Assembly: GCA_937897085.1 (NCBI GenBank)
Contig: CALCOR010000189.1
Coordinates: 1 to 6,508, forward strand
Direction of reading: 5' to 3'
DNA length: 6,508 bases
Origin: an uncultured euryarchaeote
Lineage (GTDB): Archaea; Thermoplasmatota; Poseidoniia; Poseidoniales; Thalassarchaeaceae
Positions within the stretch are counted from its first letter, which is position 1. Each line of letters begins with the position of its first letter. This document shows positions 6,169-6,508 of this stretch, in pieces. Under the pieces are notes generated by a model. It did no database searches and was not told where the DNA came from. It was given only the letters and a program-made list of their open reading frames with translations. Position numbers and translations under genes: made by a program.

Positions 6169-6324
6169 ATGGCGGACGACTACCAAGCCTTCTGCCTGAA
6201 GTGCAAGACATACGGTCCTGTCGGAGATCCACAGATACACAAGATGAGCAATGGACGCACCAGGGTTGGAGGCATCTGTCAGCAGGAAGGCTGCTCCGGA
6301 AAAATGTCCAAGATCATCGGTTGA
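6169..6324 (+). CDS. Small four-cysteine zinc-ribbon protein (51 residues), DUF5679-like
   Basis: A short frame starts MADDYQAFCLKCKTYGP and ends GKMSKIIG before TGA. Two cysteine pairs are visible: Cys9/Cys12 (FCLKCK) and Cys37/Cys42 (ICQQEGC), separated by a basic strand with NGRTRVGG (28-35). The order CxxCK, then NGR, then GxC, then a C followed by GKM and a short hydrophobic end, resembles the small zinc-ribbon family DUF5679 found in archaea and bacteria. Its members are single-ribbon proteins of unknown function; some related domains occur at topoisomerase C-termini. The second pair here is spaced Cx4C rather than the more usual Cx2C. The family assignment is from memory of its pattern, not a search. 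No signal peptide or membrane segment is present. The protein may bind nucleic acid or a partner, which is inference. It appears monocistronic, with tRNA-Val starting 68 nt after its stop in the same direction. Confidence 0.82.
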   Translation: MADDYQAFCLKCKTYGPVGDPQIHKMSNGRTRVGGICQQEGCSGKMSKIIG

Positions 6325-6358
6325 GCTCTGTGTAGGCACTCAACTACGGTTCCGAATC

Positions 6359-6369
6359 GGTTATCATGG
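6359..6369 (+). promoter_or_regulatory. Candidate box A (TATA-like) promoter of tRNA-Val
   Basis: GGTTATCATGG is centred about 29 nt upstream of the mature tRNA 5' end, the expected distance for an archaeal TATA box with transcription starting a few bases before the tRNA. The sequence match is modest; spacing is the main support. Confidence 0.35.
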
Positions 6370-6392
6370 CCACCCCCTCCATTGACGCGCAA

Positions 6393-6468
6393 GGGCTCGT
6401 GGTCTAGGGGTTATGACGTCGCCTTGACATGGCGAAGATCGCAGGTTCAATTCCTGCCGAGCCCACCA
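6393..6468 (+). tRNA. tRNA-Val (anticodon GAC), CCA encoded
   Basis: A full cloverleaf can be folded by eye. The acceptor stem GGGCTCG pairs with CGAGCCC (6393-6399 with 6458-6464, seven Watson-Crick pairs). A short D stem GTC/GAC (6402-6404 with 6415-6417) encloses the D loop, and anticodon stem TCGCC/GGCGA (6419-6423 with 6431-6435) holds loop TTGACAT with anticodon GAC at 6426-6428. The variable loop is five bases (AGATC). The T stem GCAGG/CCTGC encloses TTCAATT. The discriminator is A6465 and CCA is encoded at 6466-6468. The 73-nt body needs no intron. The tRNA reads valine codons GUC and GUU. The D-arm pattern GGTCTAG...GGTTATGAC is typical of archaeal tRNA-Val. It lies in the same direction as the zinc-ribbon gene, and only 40 nt of following sequence are in the window. 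Confidence 0.97.
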
Positions 6469-6481
6469 ATAGATGTGGTTC

Positions 6482-6492
6482 TGATTAAATCA
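6482..6492. repeat. Short AT-rich inverted repeat after tRNA-Val
   Basis: TGATT-A-AATCA is a perfect 5-1-5 inverted repeat 13 nt after the tRNA CCA. It could aid 3' processing or termination, or be chance in AT-rich sequence. No run of T longer than two follows within the window. Confidence 0.25.
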
Positions 6493-6508
6493 TAAATCAA
6501 ATTCGAAC

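Noticed and set aside
6133..6339. 68-residue minus-strand frame antisense to the zinc-ribbon gene
   Set aside because: It is the complement of the four-cysteine plus-strand gene, which has clear motifs and a plausible promoter. The antisense frame has none.
6393..6508. tRNA-Val as an integration site
   Set aside because: No integrase and no repeat of the tRNA 3' end are in the window; only 40 nt follow the gene.

Overview
The window reads as archaeal chromosome, most likely a heterotrophic euryarchaeon of the Thermoplasmatota / marine group II type. The evidence for an archaeon is: a Kae1-type (not bacterial TsaD-like) tRNA-modification protein; a split methylmalonyl-CoA mutase whose large subunit lacks the B12 domain; a tRNA-Val(GAC) with an archaeal-looking body; frequent TTG/GTG starts; and Shine-Dalgarno motifs at internal operon genes but not at the apparent first gene. 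The lineage is inference from gene style; no rRNA is present to settle it.

Positions 1-4309 hold a leftward unit of five genes, in transcription order: kae1 (4309-3275), an unrecognised proline-rich/acidic protein (3164-2373), a SlyD-like FKBP prolyl isomerase with a His-rich tail (2368-1883), the methylmalonyl-CoA mutase large subunit (1870-227), and the start of methylmalonyl-CoA epimerase (216 to beyond the window edge). Gaps among the last four are 4, 12 and 10 nt, so they are very probably cotranscribed. A 110-nt gap separates kae1 from the rest.

A short 59-nt divergent spacer (4310-4368) separates kae1 from the rightward gene for imidazolonepropionase, hutI (4369-5709). One AT-richer patch near 4340 lies about 30 nt from both start codons and could serve both promoters. 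A 459-nt spacer with no convincing gene follows (5710-6168); it holds several small palindromes and short direct repeats. Next come a 51-residue four-cysteine zinc-ribbon protein (6169-6324) and a complete tRNA-Val(GAC) with encoded CCA (6393-6468).

Metabolically, the mutase and epimerase interconvert succinyl-CoA and the methylmalonyl-CoA epimers, the usual route from propionyl-CoA (odd-chain and branched amino-acid breakdown) into the citric acid cycle. HutI performs the third step of histidine breakdown towards glutamate. Together they suggest amino-acid catabolism. Kae1, the FKBP and the tRNA are translation and protein-quality functions. I see no mobile element, CRISPR array, toxin-antitoxin pair or defence system. 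The least explained items are the proline-rich protein, the small zinc ribbon and the palindrome-bearing spacer.
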